Part shown: positions 24,449-36,304 of the stretch, in pieces
Numbering within the stretch: the first letter of the stretch is position 1
Layout of the letters: each line of letters begins with the position of its first letter
NCBI GenBank assembly: GCA_021399435.1
Contig: JAJTUP010000047.1
Coordinates: 372,001-436,000 of the forward strand
Direction of reading: 5' to 3'
Source of the DNA: Diaporthe sp. PMI_573
Taxonomy: Eukaryota; Ascomycota; Sordariomycetes; Diaporthales; Diaporthaceae
DNA: 64,000 bases
Made by a program: the position numbers and the translations under genes
Notes under the pieces: generated by a model
Seen by the model: only the letters and a program-made list of their open reading frames with translations
The model's database searches: none
Told to the model about the DNA's origin: nothing

Positions 24449-27400
24449 TGTTTCTTGATGAAACAAGTCTGTGCTGGTTGGAAGACGAAAGGTGTGGGGA
24501 GGGGGCTGTCTCGGTCAGGAGGGGTGGAAGTGTTTGCGAGGGTTGAGGGGGACGCCTGTTGAAGCGACAGGCCCAGTTTCAAGGCAGCGCAGAGGGGCGG
24601 CTCTACCCAAATGAGGCTCAAGATTGTCAGTAACCGGGCTATCGAGACTTTACGAGCTGTTGGAGATGTTCCAGGTATAGGTAATGAGGGGCGATTGAGG
24701 TGTCAGGTTCTGTAGTGATGGTTCAGTGATTTCCAGGAGGCAAGATACGAGGTCGAGAAAGATGGTCTGGACAAGACGCGAGTTGGTGTTTGGTTTGAAG
24801 GTTTGTCCCAGTGTTTTGGCTGCAACTCACCAGCTCTGTGAATGGCGTTGGCAATCCCTTGTGAAAGGTGAATCAGACCGAAGTGAATGAGGTCCTTGAA
24901 AATTGCGACTACTTCCGAGCATCATTTGAATTGTCCCGAGGCAGCATCACTCCTTATCATACATCCTCCGAGGGCGGGGGCCAAGTGGCGATGATGGTGA
25001 TCGAGCCTGCCCACGGACCCAGACAGCTCCACGTCTTATTGTCTCCGAGTCGATGAGGCTCGCTCGCTCTTTCCCTGTCGCTGCTAACGGTGACACATAG
25101 CTCATCCCGCTTCGACTCTAAACTTGGACCATGACCACCAATGACGAAACGGACATAACACTTGACCGCAGAGAAGGATCGGACGGATCGGTAGCACTGA
25201 GTCTCATTAGACAAGTGTGCAAAAAGGAGAGAACCCGCAAATGGGAGACGTTGTTCCAGAGATGGCAACAGCAGGTATTTCCTAACACCTTGTTCGAGAA
25301 AATCTTTCACCAGGTCACCCCATCGATCCCCTCTCACACCATGCCCAACAAGCCGTAATAGACTGCATGCATGCATGAGGCACATGCATTGCCATAAACA
25401 CAACACCCAACGGATCGGGGCAGGATATCAAGAGCCACAAGGGGCGGGCCGAGCTGCGAGATGCAGTACTTCCATCGGATGCAAGTCAACTCGTACACAC
25501 GAGGGACGACAGGGGTCGAAGCCAGGAGATCAAAAGAAAAGGAAACTCAACGTATGCTTTAGACCTCAAGTAGGAGGCCAGACCATTACCTCCCACCTGT
25601 ACCCTGTCAGACACACGTCTTGCTCAACTATGAGCTTGCTTGCCCCGGCTCCAGAACACACTTCGTGTCGCCGCAGTCCGTCTTTGACATGAGACGGAAT
25701 GTCTGTTGGTTATGGAGAGAATGGTACACAGTGTATCTCTTCCAAAACCTGCCTCCTTGGACATCATGGTCTCTGCGCTGTTGTGCCCAAGCCCCAAGTC
25801 GCAGATATTCCCCTATTCCTCAGTTAGCTGAGCAGCGAGTACGCCGCTCAGCGCTAAGCATCAGCTGACAGATGTCACCTGAATCATGAGAAGCATTAGT
25901 CCTGAAAAACTAATGCCTCCTCTCGTCGAGTGAAGAACCGTCTGTGGGGGAAAGAGCCGGACCCAAGCTGGGACCGGTAATGTTTGAGGGCTTCCCCAAG
26001 AGCACAGCTTTTGGGCCGTAATGGCGCGCCCGAAACATGCCCCTTGCATTTCAATAGGCCTCCCCTTGGCAAAGAAGAAACAAGGTCCCGTCCAATGACA
26101 TGCATGGACGCAGTGCGTTTGAGCAAGAGCGTGCTTGTCAACTGACGTGGAAATGTTGCAGGATGGCCTCGAATGACGTGTTCGGACGGCTCGGGGAGTG
26201 ACCGATAGTGGATGAAATGACCTCGGCGACCTGGCGACTGAAGCGCCAGCAGGCGACCATTATGACCGTGGGCTAAGCTAGAGCAGTTGGCTTGTCGAGG
26301 ACGGGCACGTTCTTCTCGGGTCGTGGGCGACTAGGAGCTCGCTGCGGGGCAAATAGACGAGCCCTCGATGTTGTCGCCGCCCCAAGTTTGTGACCCGATG
26401 GGCACAATGGACGATCGAATGTTGCTTACGGTCTGGAGGTCTCCAGGCAAGTCTGATGAATAAGCCGGCCTTGTTTTCTCCTCCACCCCCCCCCCCCCCA
26501 AGAGCCGGTCAGAACGGGCCCTTACAGAGGAAGATCCAGAGGACGACAAATCCAGGGGGCGGCTATCCTGGCGGTGAGCGACCATTTCGTGACGTGAGGC
26601 CTCAAAAAGACCGTATTGAAGATCCAAGAACACGAGACAGTGTCATCCGGAAGACGGGAGGGTAAGGAAATAGAAAGAGCACAAGATGGATCCAGGAGCA
26701 GACGGTTTGCATCAGAAGTCGTCGTGGTCCGGCCGTTGAATCCGAACGGCTTGGTGCACTGGTGCGAAACCTGACAACTGACAGCCGGAGTAGATTTGCA
26801 AGATCCTGCAAGCTGCCGTCGGTCTGTTCTTCATCAACCCCTGGGCCTAGTGTCAGTGTCGTCCTGGCAGGTTCTGGCGCAGCATGCCCTGTCTGACTGT
26901 CTGTAGGACGGATGTCCCCTTGGGTAAAGTGAAAAGCCCACCGCGCCTTATCGTAGTGAGAACATAATGCTGTGCCACGGTAACAGACGACAGAACATCG
27001 TCACCGTCACAGGGACCGCGCGGTCTCGGAGAGGAGCTGAGGTGCGGCTTTGAGGGAACAATGATACCAGTAGCGGAGTGCTGCTGTTGCAATGGAAGGA
27101 CAATGTCTTGAGTAGGACTTGCCAACAACTTTGGAAGCCATATCTTCCTCTCGCATGGCTGGCGTGGGCCAGAGACGGAGCGTTGCGTCTTGCGCAGACA
27201 AGGCAGAGTGCACCGAATTTTATTTTAAATGTGAGACCAATGGAGGGAAGCCAGAATGTGGATATCAAACCCCAACAGAACTCTCAGCTGAGCCGCGGGA
27301 TCGCTGGCGAGCAAAAAGGCGTGGAGTTCCAGTCGCCGTTGAAGCCACAGATGAGGAAAACATGTCATCAGCTCAAGTGAGGCTCACATCGGATCAATGA

Positions 27401-29720
27401 TCGAGCTGGACGGACCCACTACACTCCAGCTTACGCATGCAGTGCAAATCCCATTTCTGACCCTGATTCGACTCGTTTGAAGCTGGGCGGGCTTGCTGTC
27501 AGGAGCCATTTGCTACCCAGAAAGCCACATTTGGCATTTGGTCGGCAAACCCCCGGCACACCCCCATGGTGCGGACGTCGGCGAGCCTCCCCATCCTCCA
27601 TCATTTCTCACGGCGGCTGCGGCCGTTGTCAATCCGGTCCCGCCGAATCGCTCCCAGCCAGCCGCCGACATCAGCGGATGTAACAGCAGTCCACGGCCCG
27701 CCTTCGCGGCAGGATGGATCCGAATTGAGGACGTCCAGTTGCACCCGCGGGCTTGGCCAGCCCATGGGTTGCAGCCTGCCATTATCAGTCGCTATGCCTT
27801 GTTATGCGGGTTGTGCAACGTCTTGGTGAATCGATCGTGCATTGGATGTCAATGCAGGCCAAATGTTCTTGATGGCAAGACGCTGTCCAACCAAAACAGG
27901 ATCCCACAGCGATTACGAGGACTGTCTCGATCACGAGACAATTGCTCGGCCCCATTGGTGTCGCTTGGGCTTGCGAGTCTCAACAGTCAGCTGCGGCGAC
28001 AAAGGTGCGGTGTGGAGGCGGACGGGAGGACTCATCCCCCCTTCTCACTCGACACCAGGCCGACGGGCAAAAAGTTTTGACGTTCTGTCACACCAGACTA
28101 AGACACTTAGACACTCCCCCTATGTTGCGCTAGGGAAGAACCGAGCAGCCGAGGTTTCTCCACGACGTTCAATTCGCCTTTTTCTTTTTGAGGGAGATGT
28201 ATATATAGATATATATACATATATCAGCTCAGCCTGTCCTTGTGCTGGCCCATATCCGAGGAGTTGGGATTAGGAGACAGACGACAGCATCTAAGGTGGC
28301 TCTTGCAGCAGCCAACGGGTGTACTGCATGTGTGAGAGGGCCACAGATCCTGTACTTCAAGCCCATTTCACGCCCAGCCGTGTCTCGCTTGTACCGCCAA
28401 AAGTGTCTGGCAGGAAGGTCACACAGGACGGAATTCTCCATTGGTCGCCCTTAGCGACCCAGATGAGCACGCCCACTAGCCTGATCCGCGTGCAATGAAT
28501 TCATATCGATCAAGTGTTTGTCGGTGTCGCCTGGTGCCACCTCAACAAAGCGAGAAGTCCGGATCGAGTGACAAGTACGGCCTTAACCGCAATGACAAGC
28601 CCACTGGCTCGTCGGATACCCGGTATTCGCCTCGCAGGCTCAGAAGAGCGGGCATCGTGGGGACTGTGTATGTTTCTGCCTGAGCCTGTCTCGGGCTGGA
28701 CGGCCTCGACTATCCAGCTGAAGTGAACACCCAGAAAACTGTGGTTCTGGTCTTAGATCGTGCCACAAACAGGACTTGCGCGCATCTTGATTCTCACAAG
28801 TGACTCACCCTGTTTTCAAGAGGTTTGGGTTCGATTCGGCCGCTCAACGGTCTCTCGACAAGACTCGGACGACGGAACTGCGAAACACTGACTCAGCTTC
28901 TGCTTAGCCACTGGTTCGTGGCATAACACAAGGCGGTGACTTTCACGTGAGGTCAATGGAATGATAGACAGGGGAACCTTCGGGCAGTGGACTGTGTACA
29001 TATGGATGGCTGGCTTGCTCTGAGCAGGCTCAGTCGCATGTGACCTCATTGAGACACTGAACATGGGTTCCTCCGCCACTCGAACCCTGCATTCAGGCAC
29101 AGGATATGTGTCACGTAGCACGGTATCCGTCAACTGCTGGCTGCGGTCTGGTGGCGCTGGTGGAAGAAGGATCTCCATGCTGGTATACAGTGGGTTCATT
29201 AAGGTGGGAACTCTCCCAGACATACCTTGCCTGGGCAGCTGCAGCCCCTTCTCCGATTTCCCTTCTGCCTGTACTTCCTGATCCATCTCAAAAGCGGTTG
29301 GACGAGATTGGCACCTCGCCTGGGACCAAAGACAGCTGCAAGTGAGAGGCCAGGAAGCTCTGCCCAGGTACTGTCTTCGGTTGTGTTCTCGAAGATTAAG
29401 CGAGCCCATCATTGATTGATTGACGTCCCGGCTCTCTGGGTATTGTTAAATGTGGACTTGTTGTGGCACGGAGATAAAAACCCTTGGTCCTTCACATCCA
29501 GGACTCGGGACAGCATCAAGTGAATGTTGTTTGCTTCCTGCTTCAGAGGACCCAATGTTCTCCAACCACCAGTGAATTGGAGAAGCAGCAAATATCGACG
29601 GCTTCAATGGAAGGCCACAGTGACCAAGTGCTGGTGAACAGGAAGTGGGTCCACAAGGCACCCCCCTATACCTCGATCCCTTCCAAAGAAAACCTGAGTG
29701 CCGAGGCAAACTGCACGACC
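24449..29720. other. 5.3-kb stretch without a supported gene
   Basis: This lies between the divergent PKS and second MFS gene. I examined all open frames over 60 codons: none shows a recognisable domain or splice partners. The region includes a C-run at about 26,487, a TATATA-rich stretch at 28,199-28,224 and much GC-moderate DNA with no RIP-like bias. A pathway regulator would be expected near a PKS, but I could not find one. The ends should carry the PKS and MFS promoters. Confidence 0.45.
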
Positions 29721-32026
29721 ATGTCGACACCACCACCACCATCCACGCCAACGTCTCCTTGGCATTCTAAAGTTGGCCTGCAAACAACCCAACCACGGCC
29801 GGTCTTCTCTCCCCACAGCTCCTACAAGCGTCATCTACTTGATTCGACGTGTGACGTTTATCTCCCACCATCACACAGCGACCTGTCCATGGGCTTAATG
29901 AATTCGAGAGACCAAAATTCAATGACCACTCCACTCAAGGATCCTCTTGAGGATTGCCTCCCACCTCCGCCTCCGCAGGTCAATGGCGCACGTCTTGGAT
30001 TTATTATCATGTTGTGAGCACAAACAAACACCGTTTGCGCTTTCGCTTTCCAGGTCGGAGAACTGATTGGCTATCAGCATGCTCGGCGGTCTCTTCTTTT
30101 CTGTGATAGACACCACGATTGTGTCTACCGCTCTCATCACGATCGCCACAGACCTTCAGAACTTCAAGGACATGTATTGGGTGGTTCTTGCGTACCTGCT
30201 CTCATACTTGGGTAATCGACCCGTCGTCGAAATCTTCTGGAAAGACAGTAAGCTAACGACGGCCCCCTTAGGTTTCGCCATCGGGTTTGCCAAACTCGCC
30301 GACCACTTTGGCCGTCTCCCGATCTTCCTGTTCTCCTGGCTCATTTTCTCGAGCTGTTCCCTTGGATGTGGTCTTGCTGCGGAGATGTCACAGCTGTAGG
30401 GCCTCTTCACCTGCACAGTCACTCGTCAGAGAGATCCCTCAGCTGATCAGGTGTTTGCTATAGCATCATCTTCCGAGCCCTTCAAGGAGTCGGCGGCTCA
30501 GGCCTCTACAGCCTGTCCCAGATATCACTCGCTGAGATCGCGCCCCATGGAAAGAACGCGTTGATCGGCATGCTCATCGGGATCACACTCGCGACTTCAT
30601 TTGTGCTCGGCCCTCTTCTTGGCGGCGCCATCTCTGGAGGCAACTGGCGGTGGATATTCTACATGAAGTAAGGTGCCAAATTGATCAAGAGGTGTCATCT
30701 GGTACTGACTCGCATCTAGTATCCCCGCTGGGTTCGTTTGCATGTTTGGTCTCGTCATCCTTTGGCCTCGAGACTTTGGCCGGCCAATCCATCCGTGGCG
30801 CGAGTTCTGGAGGATCGATTTCATTGGCAACGTATTCATCCTCGCTGCCTGTGTTCTCATGGTGTATAGCTTGCAGCAGGCCGGTGCCATGATATTTGCG
30901 TGGACGAGCGTCGAATTCATTGCTACATTTGTTGTGTCGGTGGTATGCTGGGCCTTATTCTGGGCATGGCAGATTATCCTCAAGCATCTCCCAATTCATG
31001 TCGAGCCAGTCTTCCCCGTTCGACTTGTTTACAATCGTGTTTACGCTGCCGCTGTGGTGTAAGTATTTTTTTCTCTTACATTCCTGCAACTGGTTCAGTT
31101 TCGCAGCCCTTTTCTCTACACGTGCATATCCACGTGGAAAAAGACAGCTACTGATGAGAACCCTCAGTGCGATGTTCCTTTCGGGTTACTGCTATCTGGC
31201 AATAGTTATCACCCTTCCAGAACGGTTTCAGATCGTCAATGAAGACTCGGCGCTCATGGCAGGGGTTCATTTGATCCCCATGCTCGGAGCTACTTCCCTG
31301 GGGTCCATCATCGCTGGAGCGTTGTCGAAGAGGAAGAACAATACCTCAAGGACCTTGATAGCGGCTTCATGTCTCCAGGTCATCGGCCTTGGGCTCCTAA
31401 CTACTTTTGATGCTCCGTCATCACCTACCAACCCCCAGTTCGGATATCAGGCAATTTTTGGCCTGGGCGTGGGCCTGACATTCTCGTCCGCCACGATTCT
31501 TACCAAGATACAAGCGTCCGGCAGAGACCACGCTGTTGCACAAGGGGTCATGGCGCAAGTCAGGGTCCTTGGAGGCGCCTTGGGCTTGGTGGTCTGCAAT
31601 GTGATCTTCAACATTCATCTCGAGTCTCTGGAAGCCAAGCTCTCAGGCGCGGAGAAGGAAGCCCTCCATCGTTCTCCGATGGCGCTGATGGACATGGGTG
31701 AGAAGGTAGACCAAGGCGTTGCGCAGGACGTAAAGGAAGTGTTCTCCACGTCGTTTCAGAGTATGGTCTGGGTCATGTTCTGGGTCGCTGTCGCCGAGGT
31801 GGTCGCAAGTCTTTGCACTTGGGAGATGAACCCGACCTCTCTAGACGAGATTGATGCGGCTGCCTTGGCTCGCGCACATGGCAGCCATAAGCAGGGGAGC
31901 AGCCGAGGAGGAAGTGACACGGAGCTTGAGGACTTGTCATCTAGCTTTCGTGCAGCTCCTCATTCGAGCACCGGACGCAGGCAGCCTCCCACACCATCGA
32001 CACGTGGGTTTCAAAGTCGGGTTTGA
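29721..32026 (+). CDS. MFS drug/metabolite efflux transporter (DHA2-like)
   Basis: Six exons, 29721-30013, 30078-30211, 30272-30395, 30464-30667, 30720-31058 and 31168-32026, encode 650 residues. The first ~95 are cytoplasmic and Pro/Ser-rich. Helix 1 ends in FFSVIDTTIVSTALITIATDL, the DHA-family motif, followed by a YWVVLAYLL helix 2 and the loop FAKLADHFGRLPIF. After GGNWRWIFYM the exon joins N-I-P-A-G, the characteristic DHA2 segment. The number of hydrophobic stretches and the long last helix pair fit 14 segments. Introns are 64, 60, 68, 52 and 109 bp. Such pumps export toxins and secondary metabolites by proton antiport. The start is the least certain part: 29,721 is the ATG followed by MSTPPPP, and 29,607 is an in-frame alternative. 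Its position divergent from the PKS fits a self-resistance or export role, but this is inference. Confidence 0.85.
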
Positions 32027-32836
32027 CAAGTCATGTGGGTGAAATTGTGGCCTTGTATCAGCGATCTGCTTTGGGGAGGGCATCTAAAGGAGTTGGTGCC
32101 AATACCTGTCTTGCTGGTCAATTGAAATTACTACCTCGGTTTTTTGAGCGAAGAAGTTTTCCTCTCGATATGACGGCTACCTAGTAAGGTTCTGATCTCA
32201 TTGCGGGATTGAGGTAGGATGAGTGTGGTTGAGTCTGCCTGTTCAAACACGCAGGCCGATAAAGAAGTCATGGTCTCAAATCTGTAAACTTTTTGTTTCT
32301 ATGTTGGAAGTTGACCTACGTTTAGAGTTCCTTCTGACATCTATCTGACTTTGTGCTTATCTTTGAGTCATTGTGCCTGCATTGCCGGTGTTAAAAGCAC
32401 TAGAAGCTGGAAACAGGTAGTTTCTGTCTAGGGCTCCCTGGGGACTCTGGGCATATGCTGCAGCGAACGACGACAGTGGGAGGGACGGGCGGACAATCCC
32501 GTTGGCATCCTAGTAGGAGGTGACAGTTGCTATTGCTTAAGGCTGGTTTTTCAATGCACGAGAACTGCAGATCTAGCCGAAATGGTTTAGGGCTTACCTG
32601 GATGTGTTGGAGTGGCAATCGCTTCGTGCAACAGGCCCCGAATGGCTCACTGCCGAGTTCTTGTCCATGCACCTTGCGGTTGGCCCCCGCTCCTGGGAGA
32701 TTAGTCTCAGCCCGAACCAAGGAATCATTTCCAGGGGACCTGCAATAAATACACGCTTGCGTTGTTGCCTGAGCATTGCCATATCTTCTGGTCACCCGTT
32801 TTCTCCTCTCACTTCCTGCGCTGCGAAGTATGTACG
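32027..32836. other. Intergenic region
   Basis: No gene is supported. It would hold the terminator of the MFS gene and the promoter of the FAD oxidase, transcribed in the same direction. Confidence 0.4.
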
Positions 32837-34562
32837 ATGTGGAAATCATCACAGCTTGTTTCTGGCCTGCGGCTCCTGGTCGGGGCTTCTGCCTCGATTC
32901 AGTCCAGCATTGCCATGCTTGACGGTGCCAATTGCGTATGTGTTTACCTGCTCAGCAGAATTTTCACAGAGCTGGGTCTGGAACATCATGAAACTATGGT
33001 CTAATGTATGGGTAATAGTGTGCCGCTCTATTTCAACTCGCCGAGCTCAGGGAGCGTATCGTCTATCCCAACACCACTCTCTACCAAGAGCGCCTTGAAT
33101 CTTACTATTCCGCCAACGCAGCATTGCCACCATATTGCATGCTGCTGCCCGAAACGACAAAGGATGTCTCACAATTTATGGATGTGATATCCGACAACCA
33201 TTGCCCTTTTGGCATTCGTAGCGGCGGACACTCAGCATTCCGAGGCGCGAACAGCGTAGATGATGGGATCACCATCGACTTCAGTCAGTACAGGATGTCT
33301 CAAAGGGTCTCGAACATGTTGACGTTGACATTGAGCTAGGCTACATGAACCAGACTACCTACGATGTTGACACGACCATCGCGTCCGTCCAGCCAGGGGC
33401 CAGGTGGGGTGCTGTTTACAAGGCCCTCGACCCTTATGGTGTGACAGCTGCAGGAGGGAGAGCTGATGTTGTAGGAGTCGGCGGCTTTGTCACCGGGGGC
33501 GGCTACTCCTTCCATGCCGGAACGATGGGCTGGGCTTGTGACGCCGTTCACAATTTTGAGGTGGTGCTCGCCAATGGATCCGTGATCAACGCGAACGGCA
33601 ACGAACACGCGGATCTTTTCCAGGCTATGAAAGGAAGCTCAGGGAACCTTGGGCTTGTCACGCGAGTTGATCTGTGTAAGTTGCTTGAAAAGCCTAGATT
33701 CATTTCCCCGGGTCTGTAGGTAGTGATGCTGACGCTTTCAGACACGATCAATTCGACCCAGATCTGGGGCGGCTACCTGACATACGACTGGGCCGACCGT
33801 GCTGCAGTTTTTAATGCGTATTATCATTTTGCAGAAGACTTTGACGATGACCCGACAAGCGAGGCTCTCGTTTCGCTTGGTTATGCAGAAGGCAACCTTG
33901 CCCTACGGGCGATCCTAAGCAACACAAAAGCTGAAGTCGCCCCGCCTGCTTTCGACAAGTTTACCGCCGTCAGAAATTTGTCGGATACTTCTACTGTCAC
34001 TTCTGTCGCCGAATTGGTGCCTGCGTTCACAGGAGGGACCCCGCTTGGAGTTTATCCAAATTGGTTCAGCGGCTCCGTTGCCAATTCTGCCGTTGCCGAG
34101 TTCTTGGAGTTTTATTACCAAAGTTTGCAAGAGTATACCGGGAGGATGGAAGCAGCCATAATTCACAACTCGTCACTGAGTATCATCGCCTCCATGCAAC
34201 CGATACCTCGCGCATTCGTAGATGTCAGCAACGAGAGGGGCGGCAACGTCTTGGGATTAGAAGAGTTAGTCGCAGACGGGCCGGTCGCATCTTGGCTGTT
34301 GGCGGTCACATTGACCAAAGAGGACGATCAGCCGGCTGTCTTGGCCCTGGCAGAAGAGCTCGTTGGCAATTTGGAAGCATATGCTGACTCGCTTGGTGCG
34401 AACAAAGATTGGCATTATTTGAACTACGCCTACAAAACCCAGGATCCTATTGCTGGATACGGAGAAGAGGCTGTTGCTAAGATCAAGGCCGCCTCAGCAG
34501 CATATGATTCCCAAGGTGTGTTTCAGGAACTAAGACACTCTGGATTCAAGATACCTGCTTAG
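32837..34562 (+). CDS. Secreted FAD-linked oxidase (BBE-like)
   Basis: Four exons, 32837-32935, 33019-33283, 33340-33675 and 33742-34562, encode 506 residues. A weak signal peptide (MWKSSQLVSGLRLLVGASAS) precedes N-C-C-A-A-L, the usual start of secreted fungal FAD_binding_4 oxidases. IRSGGHSAFRG contains His104, the expected covalent FAD attachment site. VQPGARWGAVYKAL and GVGGFVTGGGYSFHAGTMGWACDAV are further FAD-domain signatures, and HYLNYAYKTQDPIAGYG is the BBE C-terminal motif. The introns are 83, 56 and 66 bp. These enzymes oxidise alcohols, amines or carbon-carbon bonds of natural products with molecular oxygen, giving peroxide. Being next to the PKS it may tailor the polyketide outside the cytosol; the substrate is unknown. 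Exon 1 is short and its start is moderately sure. Confidence 0.88.
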
Positions 34563-35069
34563 CTGGCTCGGACGGCTGGTTTAACACGTGGACTACGCGG
34601 ACTACAAGAATTCTTTACCTTTTCAAGGTCCTCTACTAAGACAGACCTTCAATGTTGTGCTTACACACAGTAAGACAGTAGATAGGTCATACGTGGACTA
34701 CATAGAGGTCAACATTTGTCAATCAAGGAATAACTGTACTCTACTAGTATTGGCAGCCTTGCCTCATGTGCATCGCAAGGAAGTCGGCTAATGGGTTTGC
34801 CCAGTTCCAGAGTTGGCTGAGGGAATTACTTTGAACCTTGCCAATGCATGGGTGAGTCGTATGATATTATAATTACTTTGACGGCCAATGAAGAGAGTTT
34901 TGGCATTAGCCCAGATAGCATTGTAACCCTCTGACGAGCAGGTAGACAGAGGCCAAATACTACACAAAGGCTACAAATGGGAGCACGTCGATCAAAATAT
35001 TAATTACAACTTAATTTCAATGCATTCTTATGTAGTTTACCCAGAACATTTCCCGCTCGATCAGTAATC
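34563..35069. other. Convergent intergenic region
   Basis: An AT-leaning 500-bp stretch between the 3' ends of the FAD oxidase and the UstYa-like gene, with AATTAC- and TTAATT-rich sequence. No gene is seen. Confidence 0.4.
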
Positions 35070-35774
35070 CTACCTATCGTCCCTCACCCAACACCCAGCA
35101 AAGCCCATGGAGGTTTTTGTAGGATGCGTCCAGTTCCTCGAGTTGTCAGTCACGTCGATCAGGAATTGCGAGCAGTGATCAGTGTGACCAGGGCTGGCAA
35201 TCACCGTATCGAAAGCCTTGCGCTCCTCATACAGCGCCCAGAACTGTTTCCTCCACATCATCGCACAGTGGTTGACGTGATCCCGAAGGGACGTCCAATA
35301 GTGGTCGGCCACGGACATCTCCTCCACGGACAACCGCTGCGTCATGGCCTCATCGGCATACCCGCCCCAGCTGTCGTCCTCCTTGTACTCGTCGAGCCAT
35401 TCCTTGTCGAAGCATGGCTCGGGTACCCAGTTGTTCAATAGAAGATCATATTTGCAGCCCAGCGCTTTGGCCTCGGAAACAGAGTTCCCGCAAGATAGCC
35501 GGTGGGCATTTGTTGTGATGTTGTATCTACCCGTGGAGCCATGGCTTGGCTCATGTTCTTCGGTAGTGGTGGGGCTGGTGGCGTTGCCGGCTTTCGGAAT
35601 GTCGACGAAGAAGAGGATCACCACGGACCAGAGAAGAGAGGTTATGATGGCGACGAAGAGATATGGCAGGATGTTGCCTCTGCGTGTTTGGACGCGAACA
35701 TATCGGCGTGCCTCTTCCTTCTCCGGGTCGTCCGTATACTCAAGGAAGGGCTGTCGAGCACTATTGGTCGACAT
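35070..35774 (-). CDS. UstYa-like (DUF3328) membrane oxidase
   Basis: A single-exon gene of 234 residues. The cytosolic N-terminus is followed by one membrane helix (about 36-58, LPYLFVAIITSLLWSVVILFF) and a lumenal domain with possible N-glycosylation sites. The lumenal part has ALGCKYDLLLNNWVPEPCFDKE and YWTSLRDHVNHC. Two HxxHC motifs, the UstYa-family hallmark, are clear: HVNHC (166-170) and HTDHC (197-201). UstYa-like proteins catalyse oxidative cyclisation or other oxidations, first shown in ustiloxin-type ribosomal peptide pathways and now known in other clusters. This one belongs to a widespread subfamily with the ALGC...W.P..C pattern, whose chemistry is mostly unassigned. The start is the ATG at 35,774; the frame stays open upstream, but without an ATG that would leave the membrane helix near the N-terminus. 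It is convergent with the FAD oxidase and near the PKS. Confidence 0.82.
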   Translation of the reverse strand: MSTNSARQPFLEYTDDPEKEEARRYVRVQTRRGNILPYLFVAIITSLLWSVVILFFVDIPKAGNATSPTTTEEHEPSHGSTGRYNITTNAHRLSCGNSVSEAKALGCKYDLLLNNWVPEPCFDKEWLDEYKEDDSWGGYADEAMTQRLSVEEMSVADHYWTSLRDHVNHCAMMWRKQFWALYEERKAFDTVIASPGHTDHCSQFLIDVTDNSRNWTHPTKTSMGFAGCWVRDDR

Positions 35775-36304
35775 TTCGATGTAAGATTTGGGACTTGTAA
35801 GTTGGATTGTTTCTTGTGACTTAGTTAGATCAGTCAAGTTGGAAGGATCAAGAAAGCAATTCGCCATTTGCAGCCCATTTTGTGGGAATCCGGCCCCCGT
35901 GCACGCGGCTGTGCCCTTGTCTTGGCTGAGGCACCGTCTGGTGTTTCGAAACACGTTCGAGCCACCTCCGACTTCGTCTGAACATTATCACCACCTTGCA
36001 GAGAGCGCCAAGCAATTTCATATGATACTACTAGTACTAGGCCAGCAGTCGTGCGATTTCGTCTGTGAGCCTTCGAATATTATTCACTTGGAAAGTGATT
36101 GAACTCTCCCGAGAGGCATTCACTGTAGTGTTATCGCGGTACCCAAAGGGCCAAAGGGGAGCCGATTCAGTGCATAATAATTTTATTCGACATTGAAACT
36201 GAAAGCATAGTTGGGGGTGTGACATTTGTCAAGTAATATCCAACTCTGGACGAACGCAAAGCCTGTCCTTGCTAACTGGGCTACTCGATAAGGAAGAGAG
36301 GCCG
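35775..36304. other. Intergenic region
   Basis: Promoter side of the UstYa-like gene and 3' side of the DHA1-type transporter. No gene is supported. Confidence 0.4.
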